From Calendula officinalis (lineage: Eukaryota; Streptophyta; Magnoliopsida; Asterales; Asteraceae), in NCBI GenBank assembly GCA_963853835.1, contig OY970829.1:77188901-77252900 (forward strand): DNA of 64,000 nucleotides, given 5' to 3'. A program made the position numbers and the translations under genes. Positions 47,450 to 56,936 of this stretch are shown here, in pieces. Positions within the stretch are counted from its first letter, which is position 1. The number at the start of each line of letters is the position of its first letter. The notes beneath the pieces are model-generated. The model was not told the DNA's origin. It searched no databases and saw nothing but the letters and a program-made list of their open reading frames with translations.

Positions 47450-47768
47450 TACTACCTCCGTATCAAAATAAGTGATACACTTTCTATTTATGGGTGGAAC
47501 AAAATAAGTGATACACTTCCAAAACTTACCTTATTTGGTAAAAAAGTGGGACTCATTCTCCACTAACTATCTACTTTAATAAAGTGAAATTACCCTTTTA
47601 CCCTTACTTTTACTTTTAAACATCATTAATATCACTACATTCCAAAGAAGTGGGACTCATTATCTACTAACTATCCACTTTAATCTAATTTAAACCACTT
47701 TTTAATCTTTTGCCTCAAAAACCGTAATTCTTCAAATGTATCACTTATTTTGATACGGAGGTAGTATA
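47450..47768. repeat. Stowaway-like MITE, 'TACTACCTCCGTATC' subtype
   Basis: TACTACCTCCGTATCAAAAT then AAGTGATACACTT at the left mirrors AAATGTATCACTTATTTTGA then TACGGAGGTAGTA at the right. About 319 bp. Confidence 0.85.
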
Positions 47769-47954
47769 ATACTTATATGTGATGTGAAAACTTGCATGGC
47801 AAATTGATTAGTTGTTTTAGTTTTTTATTTCTTTTAAACTGATTTATTATTTTAGTTTAGAAGTTACTTTAGAATAATAATTGATGAATAGTTAACAAAC
47901 ATATTTGATTATTAAACACAGTCTAAAATATTAGTTAAAATTTCAAATAACAAA

Positions 47955-48360
47955 TACTCCCTCCATCTCAAAAAAACTTCCTATTTGGCTTTTACACAAG
48001 TTTTTAAGTGATAGTTAGTGGTGAGGGAGTGATTTTCAAACCACATCTTTTAATTCATCTACCACAACTGTAGCTTTACATGCTTGTACAGTTTGCTGTA
48101 AAACTTGTAGAGTGTGGTATAAAAAGTAAAAGTTGTGGTACATAAATGAATTCCCTTAGTGGTGGGGTCATTGATAATACTTTTGATTAAAATATAAGGT
48201 TGGATTGGAGAGAGAAAGATAGTTAGTGGATATTAGTGGTGGGGTCTTTAGTTTAATAGTTTTTATTGTGTGGAGTCCATCCAATATGGGAAATAGGGAG
48301 TTTTTTGTAGGACAAAAATTTAGAGTTAAATAGGAAGTTTTTTGTGGGACGGAGGGAGTA
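47955..48360. repeat. Stowaway-like MITE carrying a nested MITE
   Basis: TACTCCCTCCATCTCAAAAA at the left mirrors TTTTTTGTGGGACGGAGGGA then GTA at the right. The element is split after GATAGTTAGTGGTG by the hAT-type insertion at 48024-48156. Removing that insertion would restore a size near the other family members. Confidence 0.85.
48024..48156. mobile_element. hAT-type MITE with 8-bp target duplication
   Basis: The 133-bp element starts AGGGAGTGATTTTC and ends GAATTCCCT. It is flanked by direct repeats TAGTGGTG at 48016-48023 and 48157-48164. An 8-bp duplication is the hAT hallmark. The host sequence AGTTAGTGGTGGGG is restored across the site. A relative lies at 13736-13870. Confidence 0.75.
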
Positions 48361-48488
48361 CTACGTACTGTGTTTAGTTCTTTTAAATTAAATTTGTTAT
48401 ATTTCTTAAATGATAAAATTGTATTTATAGTATTCAAATTATTGAAATTACGAATTTGTGATTGTACGAAAATCAATAAATATTATCT

Positions 48489-48540
48489 TGGGTATCATAT
48501 GAAAATCCCCCGCGGCAACGCGCGGGTAAATACCCGCTAG
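48489..48540 (+). mobile_element. Helitron 3' terminus
   Basis: A hairpin CCCGCG-GCAACG-CGCGGG (48509-48526) is followed ten bases later by CTAG (48537-48540) and then T, the standard plant Helitron end. The 5' end was not found, so the element's extent is unknown. Confidence 0.65.
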
Positions 48541-49211
48541 TTATATGACATTTATAACCTTATTATTTCCTCATTTTCTTATGGATTAACCTTGATTCCA
48601 CATATTATCTTTTTCTTCTTCATCGGTATATTATAGTGCCCTTTATGTACTAGATTTCTTTCTTCCTCAGTTAATTATTTCTTCCTTCTTCGTCTAGTCT
48701 ATTACGGCTACACATCCCCTGAAGCTATATAAATCTGATTTGATTAATATGAGATTATAGTGAGGAAAACGTAATGCAACAAAAAAAAAAAAAAATAGAA
48801 ATGACTTTTGAAATAAATTATTATAGTGAGAAAAACGTAGTAATATACTGTACATAATTAGCAACTCAAAAAAAAAAAAAAAATTCGAAAACATTGGACC
48901 TTAAGTATAAGACTATCAACATGCACTCGTTTCATTACAAGAAACTTTTCATCAATAACAAATAATTTGATTGTAAATATCAATTTTTAAAACAATAGGT
49001 GTTAAAAGGATCACAATAATTTGACTGTTACAAATCGTTTTCCTTCAAAAAAAAAAAAAATCGAAAAAACCACCATATATAGAAATTAAAAAATCAAAGC
49101 AAGATTGCCATCTCACTCTTAACAGTGATCACACAAATCCCAAAAGAATCGGTTCCTTTTTTTATTTCCTGCAATCTATTCTAGATCTACGATCTTCGCG
49201 TTCTTCCCACG

Positions 49212-49353
49212 GTACAATTCCCTCCAGATTCCTCAATTTTTCATGCTCATTTACTGTCCTTCAAGATCTGTATTTTTTATTTCAAATTTCGTATGGTTTT
49301 GCGTTTACATTGTTAATAAATTAGTTACTGAATGAAAATTTCCACGTTCACAG
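49212..49353 (+). other. Possible 5' UTR intron of the CDI-type gene
   Basis: A donor CCCACG|GTACAATTCC and an acceptor TTCACAG|CTGTC lie 25 bases before the ATG at 49379. This is a candidate leader intron only. Confidence 0.45.
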
Positions 49354-49378
49354 CTGTCAATTCCGGGTTCCGATTGAA

Positions 49379-50167
49379 ATGTCGGTGGAATCCGTGTTCA
49401 ACAATGGCAATCAGAAGAAACCGTTTCGGATCATCGTAGGTTACGATTCACGTGAAGATGTAGCATTCCAGGTTTGCCGTTACTCGATCCTGAAACGATC
49501 TTCGATTCCCGTCGAAGTTATCCCAATCATCCAATCAGAATTACGTGATAAAAACTATTTTTGGCGCGAACGCAATATACTCGAAAGCACTGAATTCTCA
49601 TTCACTCGTTTTTTAACTCCATTTTTAGCGAATTACGAAGGCTGGGCGGTTTTCGTCGATTGTGATTTCTTGTATCTCGGCGATGTTAAAGAATTGCACG
49701 ATCTGATTGATGAAAAGTACGCATTGATGTGCGTACAACATGATTACACTCCGAAAGAGACTACGAAAATGGACGGTGCGGTTCAGACGACGTACCCGCG
49801 AAAAAACTGGTCGTCGATGGTGTTGTACAACTGCGGTCACCGGAAAAATAAGACATTGACGCCGGAGGTTGTGAATAAGGAATCAGGGGCTTATCTTCAT
49901 AGGTTTCAGTGGCTGGAAGATGATGAAATCGGGTCGGTTCCTTTTGTTTGGAATTTTCTTGTGGGTCATAACCGGGTTGTTGATGGGGATCCGAATACGT
50001 ACCCGAAAGCTATACATTATACATCTGGTGGGCCATGGTTTGAAGCGTATAAAGATTGTGAATTTGGGGATTTGTGGTTGAAGGAATTGGAAGAGTATCA
50101 GAAGGTGAAAGAGAAGGAGAAGAAATTTGGGTTGGATGACGTTACACAATGCATACTAACTGTTTGA
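49379..50167 (+). CDS. CDI: CDI-type nucleotide-diphospho-sugar transferase-like protein
   Basis: A 262-aa protein from one coding exon resembles the plant protein CDI (cadmium-induced), a GT-A-fold glycosyltransferase-like protein linked in Arabidopsis to pollen germination and tube growth. Seen: no signal peptide or membrane segment; IIVGYDSREDVAFQVCRYSI near residues 18-37; the metal-binding type DxD in AVFVDCDFLYLG (about residue 90-101); later MVLYNCGH, FVWNFLVGHN and IHYTSGGPWF motifs as in bacterial and plant relatives; and a charged coiled C-terminus (EYQKVKEKEKKFG). The donor substrate is unknown. The start is the first ATG after a possible leader intron. Nothing in the neighbourhood informs its role. 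Confidence 0.88.
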   Translation: MSVESVFNNGNQKKPFRIIVGYDSREDVAFQVCRYSILKRSSIPVEVIPIIQSELRDKNYFWRERNILESTEFSFTRFLTPFLANYEGWAVFVDCDFLYLGDVKELHDLIDEKYALMCVQHDYTPKETTKMDGAVQTTYPRKNWSSMVLYNCGHRKNKTLTPEVVNKESGAYLHRFQWLEDDEIGSVPFVWNFLVGHNRVVDGDPNTYPKAIHYTSGGPWFEAYKDCEFGDLWLKELEEYQKVKEKEKKFGLDDVTQCILTV

Positions 50168-50734
50168 TAAAATGTCTATGAGAATTGTTTTTATTCATTG
50201 GTCAAATGTAAAAGGGTTGAATTAGGGTTCAATAATTGGGATTTGGCCATTTAGGGCATGGTAATTTGTTGTAGGTATTTGGGTTTATTAATCCTTTTTT
50301 TGTGTGTAATTCTTGATGTTGTATTATGCTTTTGTTGTACTCCGTAATAGCTTTAATTCTTGATGGTGGAATACTAGTTTTATTTTGTACATGGTTTGGA
50401 TTCTTTAAGGTGATCCGAATTTTAGGTATTTTTGGAGGTCATGATGTAGTTATGAACACCCTAATATATGTGGAATAAAACTTCGTTAATTCGAGTAAGA
50501 AAATGTCGACAAAGCTTCCCTCAATGCTTGAATAGCGGAAGAACCTTTGATGCTTCAAGAGTTCAAGACATATTTGCAAAAAAATATATATAAATAGCAA
50601 AAGAATTTACGATACTTTGGGAAGATAATGAAATGCTACTTAAGACTAAAACTTGTAAAGGAATTGAAGGACGAATTAATGTACACATTACACCATCATA
50701 TACGATAGTAGGGGTAAGTACATTGTAAAATACT

Positions 50735-50913
50735 AGAGAAATGATATTTGTGTATACCATTTGTGTCTACTTATGTGTCTACCAATCTATAAACTTGACA
50801 TGCGTAATGCACTAATTTTCTTTCCTTATATTATCCCTTGATTTTGACACTTGTCATCATCAAATGGGTAGGTATATGAGTAGACACAAATAGTAGACAC
50901 AAATACATTCCTC
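50735..50913. repeat. MITE family E copy downstream of the CDI-type gene
   Basis: AGAGAAATGATATTTGTGTA at the left mirrors AGTAGACACAAATACATTCC then TC at the right. The interior matches 42458-42638. Confidence 0.78.
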
Positions 50914-51081
50914 ATATAGGTTAATGACAATATAACTCGCTAAATAAATCGCAAAAAGATGTTCAAGACCCATTTGATGTTGAGAACAACGATTAGGATT
51001 GACCCAAGCAAGCGAAGACGTTGGACAATATCCAACCCAACTTTATCGGTTTTGCTTTGTTCATCAACGAGTAATTGGTGC

Positions 51082-51105
51082 CCGCGCTTCGCGGCGGGTT
51101 GAAAA
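51082..51105 (-). repeat. Degenerate Helitron-like hairpin
   Basis: CCCGCGCTTCGCGGCGGG is a GC-rich stem-loop in AT-rich DNA, of the type at plant Helitron 3' ends. On the minus strand the expected CTRR is replaced by CTCG, so this may be an old or unrelated hairpin. Confidence 0.3.
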
Positions 51106-51674
51106 TATACAGATCATATTTATAGAATTAAATCATATTTATGAAGTAATATATATATAACACATAATCGATATAAAAGTTTCACAATGAATAAATGCAA
51201 GTTTTTTTAGTAGAAAAGCATAAAGTACATTTTTTTCCCATGCAAAACAATTAAAGTTATTAAACCATACACAAATCAGAACGTAGCTATCATAGGCTTG
51301 TTACAATTATGATATTGTGGTTTATGCATAACATATAAACAACATACTTAATGTTTAGATTATGTGTCACCACCATTAGTTATTCTATATAGCCATTGGA
51401 TATCGAAGTTACATACAATAACTACCAAAAAGTTACAACTACATATCAACATATCATGTGATTGACCAAATGATTCTTTTAAGGTGCTAAGTGTTCCCAA
51501 TTAGTATATGAGTGATCCAATAGATGGTGCAAAAAGATACCTGCACACATTTGAATGCAACAATATCAATTATCAACATGTATATTTAAAAAAAATCTAT
51601 TGTCGAAAAAAGCTAGGCTAAAAGAGTTATCCATATAGATTATAACATTACGATTAGTTCATGTACCTATGAAT

Positions 51675-52468
51675 AGGGGTGAGCAGAAAAAGAGGATAAT
51701 CGGAATCGGAACCGGAACCACTTGGGAACCGGAGGTTCCGGATCCGGAACCTGCTAGGAGGTTCCGGTTCTGGTTCCTAAAATCAGGGAACCGGCTTAAG
51801 AGGTTCCGGTTCTCAAAATTAAAGAACCTGGAACCGGCGGATACCCTGTATATTTTTATTAAATATATAATATATAATATAAAATACATTAAAATAAATG
51901 ATTTTACCCAAATATATCAGACTATAGCTGTATTTTTAACAGTCCAAATTATATGGGTTGTTTTATCACTTATTGGGCCAGAAATTGGGGCTCTAAAATT
52001 ATCCTTATTTACCGATTACATGAGTTAGAAATTTGAATTAGCCACTTAGGGTTTCATTTTATCTCGCGAGTCGCCACTTCTGCTCCCGTACTTACCTCTC
52101 CGCCTCTCTTGACCATAGCTGCACAACCGCCGCCATTCCCCGACCTCCGCCTCTCTCGTATGTGATATTTGTAATATTTAGTTAGTAATCCTTAAACCAT
52201 ATTTAAACTCGCTAAATGATATTTGTAATCATTAGTTTGTGTAATTTATTGTCTTGTTTATTTAGTTAGTAATAGTTAAATGTTTATGAATTTAGAGACA
52301 GTGTAACCGGAACCTGCCCTGTAACCGGTGAATCTGGTTCCGATTCCGAAAATTTAGGAACCTGTCTTCCAGGTTCCAAATCCGGTTCCTATATTCCAGG
52401 AACCTGCGGTTCCAATTCCGGTTCCGGTTCCGGCCGGAACCGGCGGGTACCCTGTTATGCTCACCCCT
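51675..52468. mobile_element. Mutator-like non-autonomous element with possible captured DNA
   Basis: Terminal AGGGGTGAGCA and its inverse TGCTCACCCCT are flanked by the 10-bp direct repeats ACCTATGAAT (51665-51674 and 52469-52478). Just inside both ends lie opposing arrays of GGAACCGGAACC/GGTTCCGGTTCC. The middle (about 52030-52160) is different: GC-richer, with CGCGAGTCGCCACTTCTGCT and ACAACCGCCGCCATTCCCCG, like a 5' leader/coding fragment of a gene. That makes it a Pack-MULE candidate. No transposase is present. Confidence 0.7.
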
Positions 52469-52832
52469 ACCTATGAATACCTCCGAATATGACACTCCGG
52501 GAACCTTAAGTAATCAAACCTTAATCATTTGCCAAAGTTGAAAATAATAAATATAGATAAATATAAAAGTAAAATAATATAGGTAATAAAAATATGAACT
52601 GAATCTATATTATTAATAATAAAAATAAAACTAAAATATTAATATAGAAACCGAAAATTGAAAAGCCTTATCTGACATCCATTAATCTTTAAAGTGAAGA
52701 ATATCTACGATTCATACTTTCACAAATTGCATATAACAATACTAATAAATATTTAAGAAACACACCAAGCTGTTCAACTTGAAGAATCTAAAATCTAGTC
52801 AGGAACTAATATAGTAAAATACCTTCTTTGAG

Positions 52833-54812
52833 GCTTGTGGGTGTGGGCACCACATGTGGTGGTGCCCTTTTCCGCCACATCATCGCCACCTCACACCCCC
52901 ACACCACCACCACACCACATCATTTGGTGGAAATACCCACCACACCACACCACACCATTTTATTTTCCATCTCATCATTTCATTTCCATTTATTTTTCAC
53001 ACAAATAACATTTTATATAATTTAAAATTACATTACATTAAATAAAATTAAAATGACAATACTTTAAATTAAAAGGAAAATACTAGAAATTAAACATTAA
53101 AATACTTGAAATTAAAAATTACAATAATTAAAATAAATTATTACTCTTCATCGTCTTCATCGTCGGCGTCTTCATCGTCGGCGTCTTCATCGTCGGCGTC
53201 TTCATCGTCGGCATGTGCGTTGTTGTAGAGATGGTCCGCCAAGTCCTGTCGAAGTCGTTCGTGTGTTGTTCCGTCTCGAATGTCGACAACCCTGTGCAAA
53301 TATTCTGCACTTCCCGGTACATACAAAGCATGTCGGGGACCGTCCGACACATATGGAGAAATCATCCGACCAGTATCTTCGACAACCATATTATGCATTA
53401 TAACACATGCATACAAAATATATCTTAATCTTTCAAGGTCATATGGACGGGCCGCGTTTTTGACAATGTGCCACTTCGCCTTTAAAACTCCAAAAGCCCG
53501 TTCCACATCCTTACGTGCGGATTCTTGTTTTTTGGTAAACAAGACCTCTTTTGGATCAACTGGATGTCGGTAGGCTTTGACAAACGTCGCATGACGAGGA
53601 TATATACCATCGGTAAGGTAATAACCGAATCTATAAGGATTGCCATTCACCGTGAAAGGAGCATCGGGTGACTTTCCTGATAACAAGTCGTTGAATATTG
53701 GTGACTGATCAAGCACGTTAATATCATTATTAGAACCCGCAACCCCAAAGTAAGCATGCCAGAACCATAAATCCTGGGAAGCAACAGCTTCTAATATCAA
53801 CGACGGTACTCCATGATGTCCACCGGTGTACTCACCTCTCCACGCTTGTGGACAGTTCCTCCAATCCCAGTGCATACAATCAATGCTACCAAGCATTCCA
53901 GGAAAACCATGTCTTTCTTCGTGTGCCTCATATAATTTTTGCACATCAGTTACTGTTGGTTTTCGCAAATAAATAGGTCCGAATATTTCCAAAACCCCTT
54001 GTGAAAATCTATACATACTTTCCCTAGCAGTTCTTTCAGACATGCGTAGGTACTCGTCAAGAGAATCAGGGGATGACCCGTAAGCCATAGATCGAATTGC
54101 TGCAGTACATTTTTGCAAAGCAGTGAATCCCCGCCTACCTCTAGCATCGTATCTCAATTGAAAAAAAGGATACCTGTTTTCTAATGCGGTACATATGCGC
54201 ATAAATAAATGTCTGGACAGACGAAACCTTCGTTGGAAATTGTTGTCGTCATAAACAGGTTCATCCGCAAAATAATCTCGGTATAGCATGTCGTGTCCAG
54301 CTTCTCGATTTCTATTTAGCTTCGCCGTTCTAGTGTCAAAGACTTCTTCATCGGAGGATATATCATCGAGGAGTTCTGAGTATATTGTTAGCATAAACAA
54401 GTCATCGTCGTCAGATGATGAACCAAGATAATCCATTATTTGTGAGTTGGGGTATTTTGGTAGAGTTGTGGTGTGTTTTGGTAGTGTTTTGGTAGAGAGT
54501 AATATAGGAGTTTGTAGAGAGTAAAATGGGTTAATTGTGTGTATAAAATGAGTGAAAGTGTGTAATATATATAGGTAAATAATTTAATAAAAAAAAAGTT
54601 TTTTTTTTTTAATTAAAACGGCTATAAAGCCGTTGTCAAACGGCTAGTTTTCGACCTCCCACGCCCGTTGCCAAACCTCGACCAACACCACTCTCCTTCC
54701 ACGCCGACCCCCCACGCCGTTGTGGGGGGCGGTGTTCCTCCACCCAGCCACGCCGTGGCCGCTGACTCACATCCCCACGCCGAATGGGGCGTTGGCCCAT
54801 TCCTCACAGTCT
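52833..54812 (-). mobile_element. PIF/Harbinger-type transposon with intact transposase
   Basis: The element carries one transposase gene (53141-54436). The left end GCTTGTGGGTGTGGGCACCA and the right end (reverse-complemented) GACTGTGAGGAATGGGCC are imperfectly matching, and GAG adjoins both. Exact boundaries are therefore uncertain. Subterminal GTGGTGTGG-rich DNA at the left resembles a remnant at 63690-63975. No second (Myb-like) ORF is visible, so mobility may need a partner in trans. Confidence 0.65.
53141..54436 (-). CDS. PIF/Harbinger transposase (DDE_Tnp_4, ALP1-like)
   Basis: One uninterrupted 431-aa frame, a usual length for the family. The N-terminus is acidic (SSDDDDLF). The helical DNA-binding part includes FQRRFRLSRHLFMRICTALE. 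The catalytic DDE triad is visible as D186 in GSIDCMHWDW, D276 in YYLTDGIYP and E312 in KDVERAFGVLKAKWHI. Conserved GVAGSNNDINVLDQSPIF lies between. The C-terminus ends in four DDEDA-type repeats coded by 15-bp tandem units (about 53147-53215). Intact catalytic residues and the lack of stops suggest recent activity or selection. A domesticated ALP1-like gene is the alternative, but the surrounding TIR-like ends and the disrupted neighbour argue for a transposon. Confidence 0.92.
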   Translation of the reverse strand: MDYLGSSSDDDDLFMLTIYSELLDDISSDEEVFDTRTAKLNRNREAGHDMLYRDYFADEPVYDDNNFQRRFRLSRHLFMRICTALENRYPFFQLRYDARGRRGFTALQKCTAAIRSMAYGSSPDSLDEYLRMSERTARESMYRFSQGVLEIFGPIYLRKPTVTDVQKLYEAHEERHGFPGMLGSIDCMHWDWRNCPQAWRGEYTGGHHGVPSLILEAVASQDLWFWHAYFGVAGSNNDINVLDQSPIFNDLLSGKSPDAPFTVNGNPYRFGYYLTDGIYPRHATFVKAYRHPVDPKEVLFTKKQESARKDVERAFGVLKAKWHIVKNAARPYDLERLRYILYACVIMHNMVVEDTGRMISPYVSDGPRHALYVPGSAEYLHRVVDIRDGTTHERLRQDLADHLYNNAHADDEDADDEDADDEDADDEDDEE

Positions 54813-54815
54813 GAG

Positions 54816-55270
54816 GAGATTTTTACGGTCACTGTGGGGTCCACTTTCTGAGCAAGAAAAACGGACCCAGATTTCCAATCAAGCGAGCTTGATATGTACT
54901 GGATTATATAAAGCTCGTGAGTATCTCCTGCTTCTTCAAAGTATATCGAGTCAGCCATTTTCGAGAACGATAAAATCATTTTAATGAGAAAAAAATTCTA
55001 ATAATAAGAAAAAATATATAAAAACTGTAAATTTAAACCTGTTCCATAACAGCACCAGAAATCATTAAATTTTGAACCCCATTTATGATATTCTGTAGCT
55101 TTTGATGATCCGGGAGCTAATGGAAGCATAACGCCTGGTTCTTTCTTTTTTGAGGTCAAAGCCCAATATTCAACTTCAAAATTAACATAATATTGTGAAA
55201 TCAGTAACCTGAATACTAAATCAGTATCAATTTTGACCCCAAGAGGTTTGAAATCTGGAATCAAAATTCC
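54816..55270 (-). pseudogene. GH127 beta-L-arabinofuranosidase gene relic
   Basis: Two exon-like blocks on the minus strand carry the plant DUF1680/GH127 signature. Block 55039-55270 includes EPGVMLPLAPGSSKATEYHK then WGSKFNDFWCCYGTG, ending at a donor G|GTTTAA. Block about 54816-54978 has FSKMADSIYFEEAG then LYIIQYISSSLDWKSGSVFL and QKVDPTVTVK. The acceptor expected between them has lost its AG (ATTAAAATG before ATTTTATCG). The usual YM in GVMxYMLPL is deleted. The frame stops where the Harbinger element begins, and no continuation is seen beyond it. The upstream half of the first block (DFKPLGVKIDTDLVFRLLIS) does not match what I know of GH127, so a rearrangement is likely. The full family is about 850 aa; this is a small remnant. 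Confidence 0.72.
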
Positions 55271-55337
55271 CTATAAAACAAAATTCACATAAAGACTATT
55301 TAAAAAGGACAACAATAACCGAACGAAAGAAACTAAC

Positions 55338-55626
55338 CCCAGATGATATAATCCAAAATCGTTTGATTGTCATACAACAAAATTGAACCGTTTGGACCCC
55401 TTTTTGTGATCAAATAGAGGGCAGAACAATATAAAACATTTATTATATGTTCATACTTTTTTCCAAACTCCATTGTCGGTCCTTGAATCCCTAATTTCGA
55501 TCCACCAATATTCTCCGCTGTCATCGGCGGCGGCTTTGCGAAATGACTGCACGACGAAGTTTGCCGACATTTGTTGTGTATGCCACCGTCAATTTTTCCG
55601 GCAGGTAATATAACTTTCATTTTCAT
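55338..55626 (-). pseudogene. Exon-like frame upstream of the GH127 relic, unidentified
   Basis: A minus-strand frame starting MKMKVILPAGKIDGG ends near a candidate donor TGG|GTTAGT (plus 55332-55337). It is followed, after a short intron-like gap with an acceptor TTTTATAG, by the 55270 block. It may be the 5' part of a chimeric transcript. I do not recognise it. Confidence 0.3.
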
Positions 55627-55760
55627 CGAGCTTTTATCTTGAAGCTTTGTTTTGTACTAAATGTCGTGTTAAAAAAGAAACCCAATCCCACTTTCTCTGT
55701 GTCTCTCTTAAACATCTTATAGAAGAATGATGAGTTAATCTGAGAAGAAAAACACCCAAG

Positions 55761-56096
55761 TACTCCTGAAGAAGATGAAAGCTTATTAAAAAATTAAGAA
55801 ACAAAAATATAGAATGTAAATTAAAAATCATTATATATCTCAAAATTGTGAGATCTAGTTCTACAAAAACCAAAATTTTGTGTGGTGTATGAGAAAAATC
55901 AAACCTTTGAAGCTTTCTCCGAGAATACTCCTGAAGAAGATGAAAGCTTGTTAAAAACCCAAAAATTAAGAAAATAAATATAGAATGTCAACTAAAAATC
56001 AGTATATATCTCAAAATTGTGAGATCTGGATCTTCAAAAACCTAAATTTTGTGTGGTGTATGGAAAAAATCAAACCTTTGAAGTTTCCTCCGAGAA
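55761..56096 (+). repeat. 165-bp tandem duplication
   Basis: TACTCCTGAAGAAGATGAAA recurs at 55761 and 55926. The shared body runs through TCTCAAAATTGTGAGATCT and TTTTGTGTGGTGTATG to CTCCGAGAA. Copies are about 90 percent alike by eye. Confidence 0.88.
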
Positions 56097-56130
56097 CGAT
56101 GGTTTAACAAAATTGTTAGTAACTGATAGT

Positions 56131-56475
56131 ATACATAAAATCTGGAATGAGTTGATTTGAGAAGATAAAGATCCCTGATTTTGTGGGGATGGGAGCATTG
56201 AAAGTGGAGTATTGGGAGCAAATGGTATTTAGACTTACCATTTAGACCTACTCATAGGCCTACTCATTAGATGAAGACACGTGTCAAAATCAAGTGATAA
56301 TATTAGGAGAGAGAATTAGTGGAATACACATGTCATCCTATCAAGTGGGTAGACCTATGAGTAGATCCAAATGGTAGCACTAAATATCATTTCTCTTGAA
56401 AGTGTGTAAAGGAAGGATACATAAAATCCGGAATAAGTTGATTTGAGAAGATAAAGATCCCTGAATTTGTGGGAA
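56131..56475 (+). repeat. Duplicated 75-bp segment flanking a MITE
   Basis: ATACATAAAATCTGGAATGA then GTTGATTTGAGAAGATAAAG occurs at 56131 and, with few changes, at 56417. The family E MITE lies between the copies. Confidence 0.8.
56216..56396. repeat. MITE family E copy
   Basis: GCAAATGGTATTTAGACTTA at the left mirrors the right end CAAATGGTAGCACTAAATATC then ATTTCTCT. Inner CTACTCATAGGCCTACTCA and GTAGACCTATGAGTAGATC also pair. Confidence 0.7.
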
Positions 56476-56936
56476 TGACAATTGAGTCAATTGACAGCAT
56501 TGAAAGTGTGTAAAGTAATAGAGGTTGATGATGGATTTGCACCTGGTCTCCGATAATGAAGAAGAATAAGAAAAAAAAAATCCTATTCATCAACTGTTCA
56601 TCTACAGTGTTTGCCTTTGGCAAATATTAATATAGGTAATGATTTTATTTTTATATAGGATTGGAAGTCATATTTTTTGGATTAACATTTATGAAATATC
56701 CAGATAAATATTTATATATCACGAGGATAAGTTCGACCACCCAATATCGTTAAACGCAAATACCGTTTCAAAACAAAAAAAATATATAAATAATAAGATA
56801 ATGAATTTCAAAATACAATTACAACCGCGTAAACCACTGTCGTACCTACTAGAATTAGTAGAATATATGTTTAAACTTTAAATAAACTAAAAAATGGAAT
56901 TTAAAAAACATGTAAAAAACCCGCATTCTAGAAATT

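Noticed and set aside
53213..53573. Plus-strand open frames opposite the Harbinger transposase
   Set aside because: They are antisense shadows of the transposase's strong coding frame, with no recognisable product.
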